In this document: one piece after another, positions 48,830 to 57,434 of the stretch
Numbering within the stretch: the stretch's first letter is position 1
Layout of the letters: every line of letters starts with the position of its first letter
Origin: Phenylobacterium sp. NIBR 498073
GTDB lineage: Bacteria; Pseudomonadota; Alphaproteobacteria; Caulobacterales; Caulobacteraceae
NCBI RefSeq assembly: GCF_027286305.1
Contig: NZ_CP114599.1
Coordinates: 992,001-1,056,000 of the forward strand
Direction: 5' to 3'
Length of the DNA: 64,000 bases
Made by a program: the position numbers and the translations under genes
The notes under the pieces: generated by a model
Told to the model about the DNA's origin: nothing
Database searches by the model: none
Seen by the model: only the letters and a program-made list of their open reading frames with translations

Positions 48830-50164
48830 ATGCCCGAGACCTTCGACCTCATCGTGAGGGGCGGCGAGGTGGTGAACCATGCCGGCCGCGGCCTAGCCGA
48901 CGTCGGCGTGCGGGCGGGCAAGATCGTCGAGATCGGCGACCTCAGCCAAGCCAGCGCCGGGCAGGTGTTCGACGCCAAGGGCCTGACCGTGTTGCCCGGC
49001 GTGATCGACACCCAGGTGCATTTCCGCGAGCCGGGCCTGGAGTGGAAGGAAGACCTGGAGACCGGATCGCGCGCCGCGGCGATGGGCGGGGTCGTGGCGG
49101 TGTTCGAGATGCCGAACACCGAGCCGACCACCACCGACCCGGACGCCCTGGCCGACAAGCTGCATCGCGCCGCCGGCCGGATGCACACCGACCACGCCTT
49201 CTATGTCGGCGGCACGCATGAGAACGCGCAGTTCCTGGGCGAGCTGGAGCGGCTGCCCGGCTGCTGCGGGATCAAGGTGTTCATGGGCGCCTCGACCGGC
49301 AGCCTGCTGGTGCAGGACGACGAGGGCATCGAGCAGGTGCTGCGCCATGTGAACCGCCGCGCGGCGTTCCACTCCGAGGACGAATACCGGCTGGCCGAGC
49401 GCCGGCCGCTGGCCCGCACCGGCGACTGGACCAGTCACGAGGAGGTGCGCGACGCCGCCTCGGCGCTCGAATCCACCCACCGGCTGGTGCGGATCGCCAA
49501 GGCGCTGGGCAAGCGCATCCACGTGCTGCACGTGACGACGCGCGAGGAAATCGAGTTCCTGGCGCTGCACAAGGACGTGGCCAGCGTCGAGGTCACGCCG
49601 CAGCACCTGACCCTGACCGCGCCGGAAGCCTATGAGCGGCTGAAGGGCTATGCCCAGATGAACCCGCCGATCCGCAACGCCTATCACCAGGCCGGGCTGT
49701 GGCACGGGATCGCGGCGGGGATCGCCGACGTGCTGGGCTCGGACCACGCGCCGCACACCAAGGACGAGAAGGCCCGGCCCTATCCGGCCTCGCCGTCGGG
49801 CATGCCGGGGGTGCAGACCCTGGTGCCGGTGATGCTGACCCACGTGAACGAGGGCCGCCTCAGCCTGGAGCGGTTCGTCGACCTGACCAGCCATGGCGCC
49901 AACCGGGTGTTCGGCATGGCCGACAAGGGCCGGCTGGCGGTCGGCTACGACGCCGACATCACCGTCGTCGACATGAAGGCCCGCCGCACGATCAAGCACG
50001 AGGACATGGCCACCCGCGTCGGCTGGACCCCGTTCGACGGCTTCGAGGCCAAGGGCTGGCCGACCGCGACGATCATCCGCGGCACGGTGGTGATGCGCGA
50101 CGACGAGCTGGTCGCCCCGAGCATTGGTCAGCCGGTGCGCTTCGCCGAGACCCTGGGCGGGTAG
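48830..50164 (+). CDS. pyrC: Dihydroorotase-family amidohydrolase (class I)
   Basis: A 444-residue amidohydrolase of the pyrimidine pathway type. It has VLPGVIDTQVHFREPGLEWKED, GGVVAVFEMPNTEPTT, GIKVFMGASTGSL (the carboxylated Lys position), HVLHVTT and GSDHAPH. In the usual DxHxH metal motif the first His is Gln62 here (DTQVHFREPG), while His64 and Arg66 remain. Such Gln-containing homologues are, from memory, common in alphaproteobacteria and still annotated as PyrC. The gene symbol is therefore given on family grounds. Confidence 0.82.
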   Translation: MPETFDLIVRGGEVVNHAGRGLADVGVRAGKIVEIGDLSQASAGQVFDAKGLTVLPGVIDTQVHFREPGLEWKEDLETGSRAAAMGGVVAVFEMPNTEPTTTDPDALADKLHRAAGRMHTDHAFYVGGTHENAQFLGELERLPGCCGIKVFMGASTGSLLVQDDEGIEQVLRHVNRRAAFHSEDEYRLAERRPLARTGDWTSHEEVRDAASALESTHRLVRIAKALGKRIHVLHVTTREEIEFLALHKDVASVEVTPQHLTLTAPEAYERLKGYAQMNPPIRNAYHQAGLWHGIAAGIADVLGSDHAPHTKDEKARPYPASPSGMPGVQTLVPVMLTHVNEGRLSLERFVDLTSHGANRVFGMADKGRLAVGYDADITVVDMKARRTIKHEDMATRVGWTPFDGFEAKGWPTATIIRGTVVMRDDELVAPSIGQPVRFAETLGG

Positions 50165-50166
50165 GC

Positions 50167-50820
50167 ATGCCGACGGCGCCGCCGGGCGAATGCGTGGTGC
50201 TGCTCCACGGGCTGGGGCGCAGCGCCGCCTCGATGGCCCCGATCGGCCGTGATCTGAGCCGGCGCGGCTATACGGTGGTCGCCCGCAGCTACCCTTCGAC
50301 GCGGCTCAGCATCGAGGCTGCGGCGGCCGGCGTCGAGCAGGACATCGCCCGCTGCCGGCGGGCGCGGGCCACGCGCATCCATTTCGTGACCCACTCGCTC
50401 GGCGGGCTGCTGCTGCGCGGCTACTTCCAGGACCATGAGGTTCCCGAGGCCGGGCGGGCGGTGATGCTGGGGCCGCCCAACGGCGGCAGCGAGATCGCCG
50501 ACGAGCTGAAGCACCATTGGTGGTTCCGGCGCGCGCTGGGCCCCGCCGGCCAGGCCCTGGGGACGCGCGAGCCGATGGCCTTCGCCCGGCCCTTGCCGCT
50601 GGAGGTCGGGGTGATCGCCGGCACCCGGAACTACGAGCCGTGGTTCGCCGGCTGCTTCGGCGGGCGGCCCAACGACGGCAAGGTGAGCGTTGCGAGCACA
50701 CGGCTGCCGGAAATGGCCGATTTCCTGACGGTGCGGGCCGGCCACACCTTCATGGTCCGCTCGGGCCTGGTGCAGAACCAGGTCGCCGCCTTCCTGCAGG
50801 ACGGCCGCTTTACGCCTTAG
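50167..50820 (+). CDS. Alpha/beta hydrolase, lipase-like
   Basis: A 217-residue hydrolase lacking a signal peptide. It starts PGECVVLLHGLGRSAASM; the nucleophile elbow is VTHSLGGLLLRGYF, and the later Asp (NDGKVSV) and His (RAGHTFMV) complete a triad. MLGPPNGGSEIADEL is typical of the PGAP1/lipase class 2 group with a short lid. Its 2-nt spacing from dihydroorotase suggests operon expression. The substrate is unknown. Confidence 0.85.
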   Translation: MPTAPPGECVVLLHGLGRSAASMAPIGRDLSRRGYTVVARSYPSTRLSIEAAAAGVEQDIARCRRARATRIHFVTHSLGGLLLRGYFQDHEVPEAGRAVMLGPPNGGSEIADELKHHWWFRRALGPAGQALGTREPMAFARPLPLEVGVIAGTRNYEPWFAGCFGGRPNDGKVSVASTRLPEMADFLTVRAGHTFMVRSGLVQNQVAAFLQDGRFTP

Positions 50821-50944
50821 TTCCCGCAGGGCGCGAAGCTGCGGGCGCGAGGTTCGGGTCTCGGCAATACTTTCACCTTCATACTATCGTGAGTGGGAAG
50901 TAACCGGCGCACTCGCGCGCCGCAGGCTCGTCGCGGGGGAGTAG

Positions 50945-52012
50945 ATGTCGCGATCGAACGCCGCCGAGTCGGGCGGCCCGAGTCTGACGCTCGTGCAGCG
51001 ACTGGATGCGCGGGGCTTCCTGTCGCTCACCCTGCGCCATGGGGCGCCGAACCTGCTCACCCTCGGGCTCCACGGGTTCTGGGGGCGCAGCGCGATACGC
51101 CGGCGATTGTGGGCGGCCACGGACATGAACGGCGAGCCGCTGGACTATGGCGGACTGGGCATCGAGCTGCTGATCGGCGCGCTGGCCAAGCTGCTGGTCG
51201 TCGCCGCTGCGCTGGCCGCGGCCCTGGCGGCGGTGCAGGGGCTGGGCGTCTGGGGCGCGCCGGTGGCGCTGATCGCGGCGGCGAGCGTGGCGCTGTTCAT
51301 GGGCTTCTGCCGCTTCGTGAGCTTCGTCTATCTGGCCACCCGCACCGAATGGCGCGGGCAGGTGTTCGAGGTCGACGGCTCGTCGGCCGCCTTCGCGCTG
51401 GGCGAGCTGCGCGACGCGGCGCTCATCGCGCTGACCCTTGGCTGGTGGCGGCCGGCGGCCGACCGCCGGCGGGACGCTTTGCTGTGGGGCGGCCTGCATC
51501 ATCCGCATCGCCCGGCCGCCTATGACGCCGCCGCCGCCGCGCGCCGCCCGCTTTACAGCGCCTTTGCGATCGGCTGGTTCGCCAGCGTGATGATCGGATT
51601 GTTCGCAGGCGGGGTGGCGATGGGGCTGGCGGCCGGCTTCCTGCCGACCCCGGCGCTGGGGACCGTGCCGACCCTGGTCGAGCTGGCGGCGCTGGGCGCG
51701 CTGGCGCTCGGCCTGTGGCTGGCGCTGACGGTCGCCTGGGCGCCGTACCAGGCCGCGCGGCGCACGGCGGCGGCGGCGGGACTGGGGCTGGGGCTGCCGC
51801 TCTGCTGGCGGGCCTGGGCGCGGCTGCAGGCGGGCAACGCCGCCCTGCGCATCGTCTCGCTGGGCGCGCTGGCGCCCTATGCGGCGGCCCGCGAGAGCGC
51901 CTTCGTGTTCGCCCGGCTGGAAGAGGCGCGGCGGCGCTCGAAGCGGGCCAGGGCCGCCCGCCAGGCGGCCGCGGTGGCCTTCACGCCGGTCGAGATGAAG
52001 GCCGGGGCCTAG
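50945..52012 (+). CDS. DUF898 (YjgN-family) membrane protein
   Basis: A 355-residue membrane protein with about six transmembrane helices. The DUF898 elements are LLTLGLHGFWGRSAIRRRLW, MNGEPLDYGGLGIELLIGALAK and ATRTEWRGQVFEVDG. YjgN homologues are inner-membrane proteins of unknown role. The Lys/Arg-rich C-terminal tail (RRRSKRARAARQ) is cytoplasmic by the positive-inside rule. ATG start about 125 nt after the lipase-like gene, so it probably has its own promoter. Confidence 0.85.
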   Translation: MSRSNAAESGGPSLTLVQRLDARGFLSLTLRHGAPNLLTLGLHGFWGRSAIRRRLWAATDMNGEPLDYGGLGIELLIGALAKLLVVAAALAAALAAVQGLGVWGAPVALIAAASVALFMGFCRFVSFVYLATRTEWRGQVFEVDGSSAAFALGELRDAALIALTLGWWRPAADRRRDALLWGGLHHPHRPAAYDAAAAARRPLYSAFAIGWFASVMIGLFAGGVAMGLAAGFLPTPALGTVPTLVELAALGALALGLWLALTVAWAPYQAARRTAAAAGLGLGLPLCWRAWARLQAGNAALRIVSLGALAPYAAARESAFVFARLEEARRRSKRARAARQAAAVAFTPVEMKAGA

Positions 52013-52045
52013 GCGCGGGCCGCCGATCTGTGAGTCTCGGCGCGC

Positions 52046-52318
52046 CTAAGGGTGGCCGCTTGGGGTGCCGCCGTCCTTGCATAGCCTGGGGCCCGATTGG
52101 ATTTCCCAGCCCTTGACGTCCTCCATCGAGACTTCGCGGCCGTCGGCGTAGACGAGCGCCGCACCGGTCGCGCAGAAGCGCGTCGCGACCGGATCTTCCG
52201 GACACCGAGGCTCCTTCTCGGGAAGCAGCTGGCATTCCTGCGTCGTGGGCCCGGGGAGCGGCGGGCCGCCGCTGCACGAGGCGAGGATGAGGGCCGCCAG
52301 CAAAACAGCGCATCTCAT
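52046..52318 (-). CDS. Small lipoprotein of unknown function
   Basis: A 90-residue lipoprotein with MRCAVLLAALILASC, lipobox LASC at Cys15. The mature part has four more cysteines (QECQLL, PRCPED, RFCATG, RLCKDG) and a conserved-looking strand ALVYADGREVSMEDVKGWEI. The Shine-Dalgarno is GGGGAGGAAG. I do not recognise the family. It is divergent from the CoA-ligase operon and converges on the DUF898 gene, so it is a single-gene unit. Confidence 0.8.
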   Translation of the reverse strand: MRCAVLLAALILASCSGGPPLPGPTTQECQLLPEKEPRCPEDPVATRFCATGAALVYADGREVSMEDVKGWEIQSGPRLCKDGGTPSGHP

Positions 52319-52423
52319 GACGATCGAGCTTCCTCCCCGGACCCTTCTGAAACTCACCCGACCGGACGGCCGATGCAACTTGCGTTCCGCCGCTTTCCCC
52401 CTTGCGCCTCGCCCGCTAAGGCT

Positions 52424-54202
52424 ATGCGCATCATGGACGCTAGAATCCGCCCCACAGACGCCCCGTTCCGCGACGCGCGCTATGCGCCGCCGCAGCTGGA
52501 CATCGAGGAGAGGGGCGGCGGCGAGCTGATCCTGTCCAATCCGACCCCGTTCTCGGGCGAGTTCACCACCATGACCCAGGCGCTGGACCGCTGGGCACGC
52601 GAGGCGCCGGGGCGGACCTGGCTGGCCGAGCGGTCGGGCGAGGGCTGGCGGCGGACCAGTTTCGGCGAGGCGCGCGAGCAGGTGCGGGCGATCGCCGGCG
52701 GCTTGCGCGAACTGGGCGTGGTCGGGACGCGGCCGCTGCTGATCCTGGCGCGCAACGGCATCGACCATGGGCTGGTCGGCTACGCGGCGATGAGCCAGGG
52801 CATGCCGATCGCGCCGGTCTCGCCGCAGTACGGCCTGCCGGGCGCGAACCTGACGCGGCTGGCCCATGCGGTCGAGGTGCTGAACCCCGCGGCGGTCTAC
52901 ACCGAGGACGCCAGCCTGTTCTCCGAGGCGCTGGAGGCGCCGTTCCTGGCCGGGCTGCCGGTGATCGCGGGCAAGAACCCGCGGCCGGGCGACGTGCCGC
53001 TGGCGCGGCTGCTGAGCGCGGCCGGCGTCGAGGCCACCGCCCAGCCTGACGACCACGCCAAGTACCTGCTGACCTCCGGCTCGACCGGCCTGCCCAAGGC
53101 GGTGATCTGCCTGCATCGCGGCATCGCGCTGAACTCGGCGCAGATCGCCGCCTGCTACGCCGACGACGAGCCGCCGGTGATGGTCAACTCGGCCCCCTGG
53201 AGCCACAGCCTGGGGGCCAACTCGATCCTGCACATGGCGCTGCATCGCGGTGGAACGTTGCATATCGACGCCGGCCAGCCGGTGGCCGGGCGGTTCGGCG
53301 AGACGCTGCGCAACCTGAAAGAGGTGGCGACCACCTATCACAACATGGTCCCGGCCGGCTGGATGCTGCTGGCCGGCGAGCTGGAGCGCGACGAGGATCT
53401 GGCGCGGACCTTCTTCGAGCAGGTGCGGGTGCTGCAGTACGGCGGCGCGGCCCTGGGCCAGGACGCCTGCGACCGCATCCAGGCCGTCGCGGTGGCGAGC
53501 GTCGGCGAGAAGATCAGCTTCGCCTCGGGATATGGCGCGACCGAGACCGGGCCGACCGCCTGCAACGTCCACTGGCGCAACGACCGCATGGGGCTGATCG
53601 GCCTGCCGGTGCCGGGCACTTCGGTCAAGCTGACCCCGGCGGCGGGCAAGCTGGAATTCCGGGTGAAGGGGCCGCAGGTCTCGCCCGGCTATCTGGGACG
53701 CCCGGAGCTGTCGGCGCAGAGCTACGACGCCGACGGCTTCTACCTGCTGGGCGATGCGGCGCGGTTCGTGGACGAGGCCAGCCCGAAGGCGGGCCTGGCC
53801 TTCGACGGGCGCATCTCGGAGAACTTCAAGCTGGCCAGCGGCACCTTCGTCACGGTCGGCGACCTGCGGGTGAGGGCGGTCTCGGCGGTGGGCGACGCGG
53901 TCACCGACGCGGTGGTCTGCGGCGAGGGCCGCGAGGCGGTCGGGCTGCTGTTCTATCCGAACCCGAACATGGACCGCGCGGCGATCGAGGCGGCGGTTCG
54001 GGCCGGGATCGAGCGCTTCAACGCCGGGGCCAAGGGCTCGGGCGGCAAGGTGGCCCGGGCCCTGGTGCTGGCCACGCCGCCGGACGCCAACGCCGGCGAG
54101 ATCACCGACAAGGGCTATATCGCCCAGCCCGTCGCCCGCGCGCTGCGGGCGTCCGAGGCCGAACGACTGTTTTCCGATGCTGCTGATGTGATGGTGTTCT
54201 GA
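52424..54202 (+). CDS. Acyl-CoA synthetase, feruloyl-CoA synthase-like
   Basis: A 592-residue ANL-superfamily enzyme. The AMP-binding motif is YLLTSGSTGLPKAV, followed by GYGATETGP and YLLGDAARFVDEASPKAGLAFDGRISENFKLASGTFV. The last stretch with its Ala-Phe insertion is typical of feruloyl-CoA synthase-like proteins. C-terminal helical region ends with GEITDKGYIAQ. An aromatic or long-chain acid substrate is expected. ATG 52424 or 52433 may be the start. Its stop TGA overlaps the next gene's ATG, so the pair works together. Confidence 0.85.
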   Translation: MRIMDARIRPTDAPFRDARYAPPQLDIEERGGGELILSNPTPFSGEFTTMTQALDRWAREAPGRTWLAERSGEGWRRTSFGEAREQVRAIAGGLRELGVVGTRPLLILARNGIDHGLVGYAAMSQGMPIAPVSPQYGLPGANLTRLAHAVEVLNPAAVYTEDASLFSEALEAPFLAGLPVIAGKNPRPGDVPLARLLSAAGVEATAQPDDHAKYLLTSGSTGLPKAVICLHRGIALNSAQIAACYADDEPPVMVNSAPWSHSLGANSILHMALHRGGTLHIDAGQPVAGRFGETLRNLKEVATTYHNMVPAGWMLLAGELERDEDLARTFFEQVRVLQYGGAALGQDACDRIQAVAVASVGEKISFASGYGATETGPTACNVHWRNDRMGLIGLPVPGTSVKLTPAAGKLEFRVKGPQVSPGYLGRPELSAQSYDADGFYLLGDAARFVDEASPKAGLAFDGRISENFKLASGTFVTVGDLRVRAVSAVGDAVTDAVVCGEGREAVGLLFYPNPNMDRAAIEAAVRAGIERFNAGAKGSGGKVARALVLATPPDANAGEITDKGYIAQPVARALRASEAERLFSDAADVMVF

Positions 54203-55743
54203 TGAACGGCGCCGACGCCCTGATTACCACCCTCGTCGAAAACGAGGTCACCGCCTGCTTCGCCAATCCCGGTACCAGCGAGATGCAGTTCGTCGCCGCG
54301 CTGGACCGTGAGCCGAAGATGCGGCCGGTGCTGTGCCTGTTCGAAGGCGTGGCGACGGGGGCGGCGGACGGCTATGGCCGCATCGCCGAAAAGCCGGCCT
54401 GCACCCTGCTGCACCTGGGTCCCGGCTACGGCAACGGGCTGGCGAACCTGCACAATGCGCGGCGGGCGTTCACCCCGGTGGTCAACGTGATCGGCGACCA
54501 CGCCACCTATCACCGCCAGTACGACGCGCCGCTGAACTCGGACATCCCGACCATCGTCGGCCCCAACTCGCTGTGGGTGAAGTCGGCCGACAGCCCCGAC
54601 ACCGTCGCTGAGCTGACCGCCGAGGCGGTGACCGCCAGCTACGGCCCGCCGGGCGGACCGGTCAGCCTGATCCTGCCGGCCGACTCGGCCTGGCTGGAGA
54701 CCGCCAAGGGCGCGGTGAAGGCGAGCGTCCCGACCCGCGCGGCCCCGGCCGGCGGCGTGGTCGAGGACGTCGCCAGGAAGGTCCGCGCGGCGGCGAAACC
54801 CGTCGTGCTGCTGGGCGGGCAGGGGACCAGCGCCAAGGCCCTGGAACAGGCCGCGCGCCTGCAGGCCGCCGGCGTGCGGGTGATGGCCGACACCTTCTGC
54901 GCGCGCCAGCCGCGCGGGGCCGGCGTCTTCCAGCCGGCGCGGATGCAGTATTTCGGCGAGGCGGCGCTGGCCGACCTCGAAGGCACGGACCTGATGGTGT
55001 TCGTCGGCACCGTGACGCCGGTGGCGTTCTTCGCCTATCCCGACCGCCCCAGCGTGCTGGTCCCGGAAGGCTGCGAGACCATGACCCTGGCGCAGCGTTC
55101 GGAAGACGCGGTCGCCGGCCTGGCGGCGCTGGCCGACGCTTTGGGCGCGCCGGCGAGCGGCCCGGCCCAGCCCTACAAGGTGGCGGGCGCCGCCCCGACC
55201 GGGCCGCTGACCCCGCAGTCGGCGGGCGTGTCGGTGGCGCGCCACCTGCCGGAAGGCGCGATCATCTGCGATGACTCGGTGACCTCGGGCGGCGGCATCG
55301 CCGTGCCCTGCGCCACCGCCAAGGCGCACGACGTGCTGGCCCTGACCGGCGGGGCGATCGGCATCGGCGGCCCGCTGGCGATCGGGGCGGCGGTCGCCGC
55401 GCCGGACCGCAAGATCGTCTCGCTGAACGGCGACGGCTCGGCGATGTACACGGTGCAGTCGCTATGGACGATGGCGCGCGAGAACCAGGACGTGACGGTG
55501 GTGGTGTTCGCCAACCACTCCTACCGCATCCTCAACATCGAGATGGGCCGCACCGGCTCGGGCAATCCGGGCCCGTCGGCCAGCAAGCTGCTGGACCTGG
55601 GCGATCCGAAGATCGACTGGGTGTCGCTGGCCAAGGGCCTGGGCGTGCCGGCGGTGCGCTGCGAGACGGCCGAAGAGTTCGACGCCGCCTTCGCCAAGGC
55701 CATGGCCGAGCCGGGGCCGAAGTTCATCGAAGCGGCGATCTGA
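54202..55743 (+). CDS. Thiamine-diphosphate enzyme, acetolactate synthase large subunit-like
   Basis: A 513-residue TPP enzyme. Catalytic Glu lies in LFEGVATGAADGYGRIAEKP, and the TPP/Mg site is GDGSAMYTVQSLWTMARENQDVTVVVFANHSY. The middle domain is the usual Rossmann-like fold. It belongs to the acetolactate synthase/benzoylformate decarboxylase superfamily but lacks a small-subunit partner. Housekeeping IlvB is normally larger (about 570-590), so this is likely a lyase or carboligase of unknown substrate. Start overlaps the CoA ligase stop. Confidence 0.82.
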   Translation: MNGADALITTLVENEVTACFANPGTSEMQFVAALDREPKMRPVLCLFEGVATGAADGYGRIAEKPACTLLHLGPGYGNGLANLHNARRAFTPVVNVIGDHATYHRQYDAPLNSDIPTIVGPNSLWVKSADSPDTVAELTAEAVTASYGPPGGPVSLILPADSAWLETAKGAVKASVPTRAAPAGGVVEDVARKVRAAAKPVVLLGGQGTSAKALEQAARLQAAGVRVMADTFCARQPRGAGVFQPARMQYFGEAALADLEGTDLMVFVGTVTPVAFFAYPDRPSVLVPEGCETMTLAQRSEDAVAGLAALADALGAPASGPAQPYKVAGAAPTGPLTPQSAGVSVARHLPEGAIICDDSVTSGGGIAVPCATAKAHDVLALTGGAIGIGGPLAIGAAVAAPDRKIVSLNGDGSAMYTVQSLWTMARENQDVTVVVFANHSYRILNIEMGRTGSGNPGPSASKLLDLGDPKIDWVSLAKGLGVPAVRCETAEEFDAAFAKAMAEPGPKFIEAAI

Positions 55744-55860
55744 GCCGGGCGACGGAGGCTCCCCCTCCGGGGGGGCTTGACCTCAAGTGTGGTCCAGAGC
55801 CGAAGAGTCCGCCTATGTGCTGGACCGCGATGTCGGCTTTCGCGAAAGGCGCCACCTCAA

Positions 55861-55925
55861 GACCCGTCGTCGCCGGGCGCCGGGCGCACGGCCGCCCTGG
55901 AGTCGGCGCCCGGCGACGACGGGTC
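55861..55925. terminator. Perfect 21-bp inverted repeat between the TPP enzyme and terC
   Basis: Positions 55861-55881 are exactly the reverse complement of 55905-55925, with a 23-nt loop. The repeat is very GC-rich and lies between two convergent genes (stops at 55743 and 55924), overlapping the terC stop by two bases. No strong T-run follows on the plus strand. It is a likely bidirectional terminator. Confidence 0.7.
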
Positions 55926-56898
55926 AGAGGCCGCGACCTTGTTCGCGCGTCTTCCACAGGGACCAGCCGATGCCCGCGAAAAGCAACGCCGCAGTAATGG
56001 CCAGCGAGACCGGCGCGGGAAATTTCTCCCAGCCCATCATCTCGGCGAAGAACACCTTGCCGCCGATGAACACCAAAAGCGCCGCCAGCGCATGCTTCAG
56101 GTAGGCGAAGCGCGCCACCACCGCCGCCAGGGCGAAATAAAGGGCGCGCAGCCCAAGGATGGCGAAAATGTTTGAGGTGTAGACGATATAGGGATCGGTG
56201 GTGATTGAGAAGATCGCAGGCACCGAGTCGACCGCGAACACGACGTCGGCCAGTTCGACCATGATCAGCGCCATGAAGAGTGGCGTGGCGAACCAGACTA
56301 GTTTTCCCGTCCGGCCAGGCTGTTTCACGAAAAAGCGCGAGCCGTGAAGTTCGGGAGTGACCCGGATGTGGCGCACCAGCCAGCGGTAGACCGGGTTGTC
56401 ATGAGGATCCTCTGGCGCCTTGTCGGCAAAGAACATCTTTGCGCCCATCACAACCAGGAAGGCCGCGAAGATGAACAGCATCCACTCAAAGCTGGCCACC
56501 AGGGCCGCGCCGAACCCGATCATCACGCCGCGCAGGACGATTACGCCCAGGACGCCCCAGAACAGCACCCGGTGCTGATAGGCTCGCGGCACGGCGAACG
56601 CCGCGAAGATGGTCGCGATGACGAATATGTTGTCTAGCGCCAGGCTCTTCTCGATCAGAAAGCCAGTGATGTACTCAATGCCGGACTCGCGGCCCAGCTG
56701 ATGCCAGACCCAGCCTCCGAAGGCCAAGCCGAGACTGAGATAGCCGGCTGATAGGAACAGACTCTCTCGCACCCCGATTTCGTGCTGGTCCCGGTGCAGA
56801 ATCCCCAAATCCAGGGCGAGCAGAGCGATGACAAGGCCGGCGAACGCCAGCCACATCCACAAGGGCTGACCGAGGACGGCCGCCGTAAGCATGTCCAT
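55924..56898 (-). CDS. TerC/Alx-family membrane protein
   Basis: A 324-residue protein with about nine transmembrane helices. The TerC pattern is clear: LALDNIFVIATIFAAFAVP, HRVLFWGVLGVIVLRG and FMALIMVELADVVFAVDSVPAIFSI, with acidic residues in the helices (LDN, ELADVVFAVDS). Alx-type members export Mn2+ in E. coli, and are linked to riboswitch control there. I saw no clear yybP-ykoY riboswitch here. A 63-codon Arg-rich ORF lies just upstream on the same strand. Confidence 0.93.
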   Translation of the reverse strand: MDMLTAAVLGQPLWMWLAFAGLVIALLALDLGILHRDQHEIGVRESLFLSAGYLSLGLAFGGWVWHQLGRESGIEYITGFLIEKSLALDNIFVIATIFAAFAVPRAYQHRVLFWGVLGVIVLRGVMIGFGAALVASFEWMLFIFAAFLVVMGAKMFFADKAPEDPHDNPVYRWLVRHIRVTPELHGSRFFVKQPGRTGKLVWFATPLFMALIMVELADVVFAVDSVPAIFSITTDPYIVYTSNIFAILGLRALYFALAAVVARFAYLKHALAALLVFIGGKVFFAEMMGWEKFPAPVSLAITAALLFAGIGWSLWKTREQGRGL

Positions 56899-56949
56899 GA
56901 TGTGAGCTCCCGAGGGCGCGGGCGGCGCATTCGGCGCCGCCCGGCAAGG

Positions 56950-57141
56950 CTAGTGACGCGAGCGTACGGGAATGGGCGCCAGCGCCAGTTTGGCGCGGCC
57001 CATCGCGCGTCGACGCTCATCGCGGTCCTGCAGCAAGGCGCTTGCGTCGGCTCGATGCGAAGGCTCCTGCCGGATGCTGCAGATCAGGCGTAGAAGCCGA
57101 CGATAGCGGTGGCGCAGGCGCCAGATTTGGATGTTTGTCAT
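56950..57141 (-). CDS. Small Arg-rich protein upstream of terC
   Basis: A 63-residue basic ORF whose ATG is preceded by a strong AGGAGGAG (57152-57145) with 3-nt spacing. It has MTNIQIWRLRHRYRRLLRLI and a high Arg/His content throughout. Its stop lies about 50 nt upstream of the terC start, so it is probably translated as part of the terC transcript. The ribosome-binding site and lack of a competing frame support a real gene. It could also be a leader peptide controlling terC. Unknown family. Confidence 0.6.
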   Translation of the reverse strand: MTNIQIWRLRHRYRRLLRLICSIRQEPSHRADASALLQDRDERRRAMGRAKLALAPIPVRSRH

Positions 57142-57434
57142 GTGCTCCTCCTGGTTGGAGGCGCGCCCGGAAACCGTCAGGCAAGCGGGAATAGCAACGG
57201 ACCCCAGGGCGCACCTGTGCGGTCCGACATCACGATCGCCGTTGATCGTCAGAGGGGCCCGGTACCGCGCGTTTCAGATTGGTGCGCCATGCAGGTTTCG
57301 CAAGAGACCTCAGAGCGAAGGCGACAAGGCGTATTTCAGCCGGTCCTAACCAAGACGGCGCAAACTCTCGCGCACCGAGTGAACGTTCGCTGCCCCCTTC
57401 TCAGTCCTACAGGTGAGGGCCCCGCAGAGTTGGC
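57142..57434. other. Non-coding region upstream of the small Arg-rich gene
   Basis: No ORF or palindrome of note was found in these 293 nt. It would hold the promoter of the Arg-rich ORF and terC. I looked for the yybP-ykoY Mn2+ riboswitch on the minus strand: there is only a weak AGAAGGGGGCAGCGAACG stretch (revcomp of about 57384-57402), not enough to call the element. Confidence 0.4.

Noticed and set aside
57142..57434. Possible yybP-ykoY manganese riboswitch upstream of terC
   Set aside because: Only a short G-rich stretch resembles the motif; the second conserved loop was not found. A covariance search would decide.
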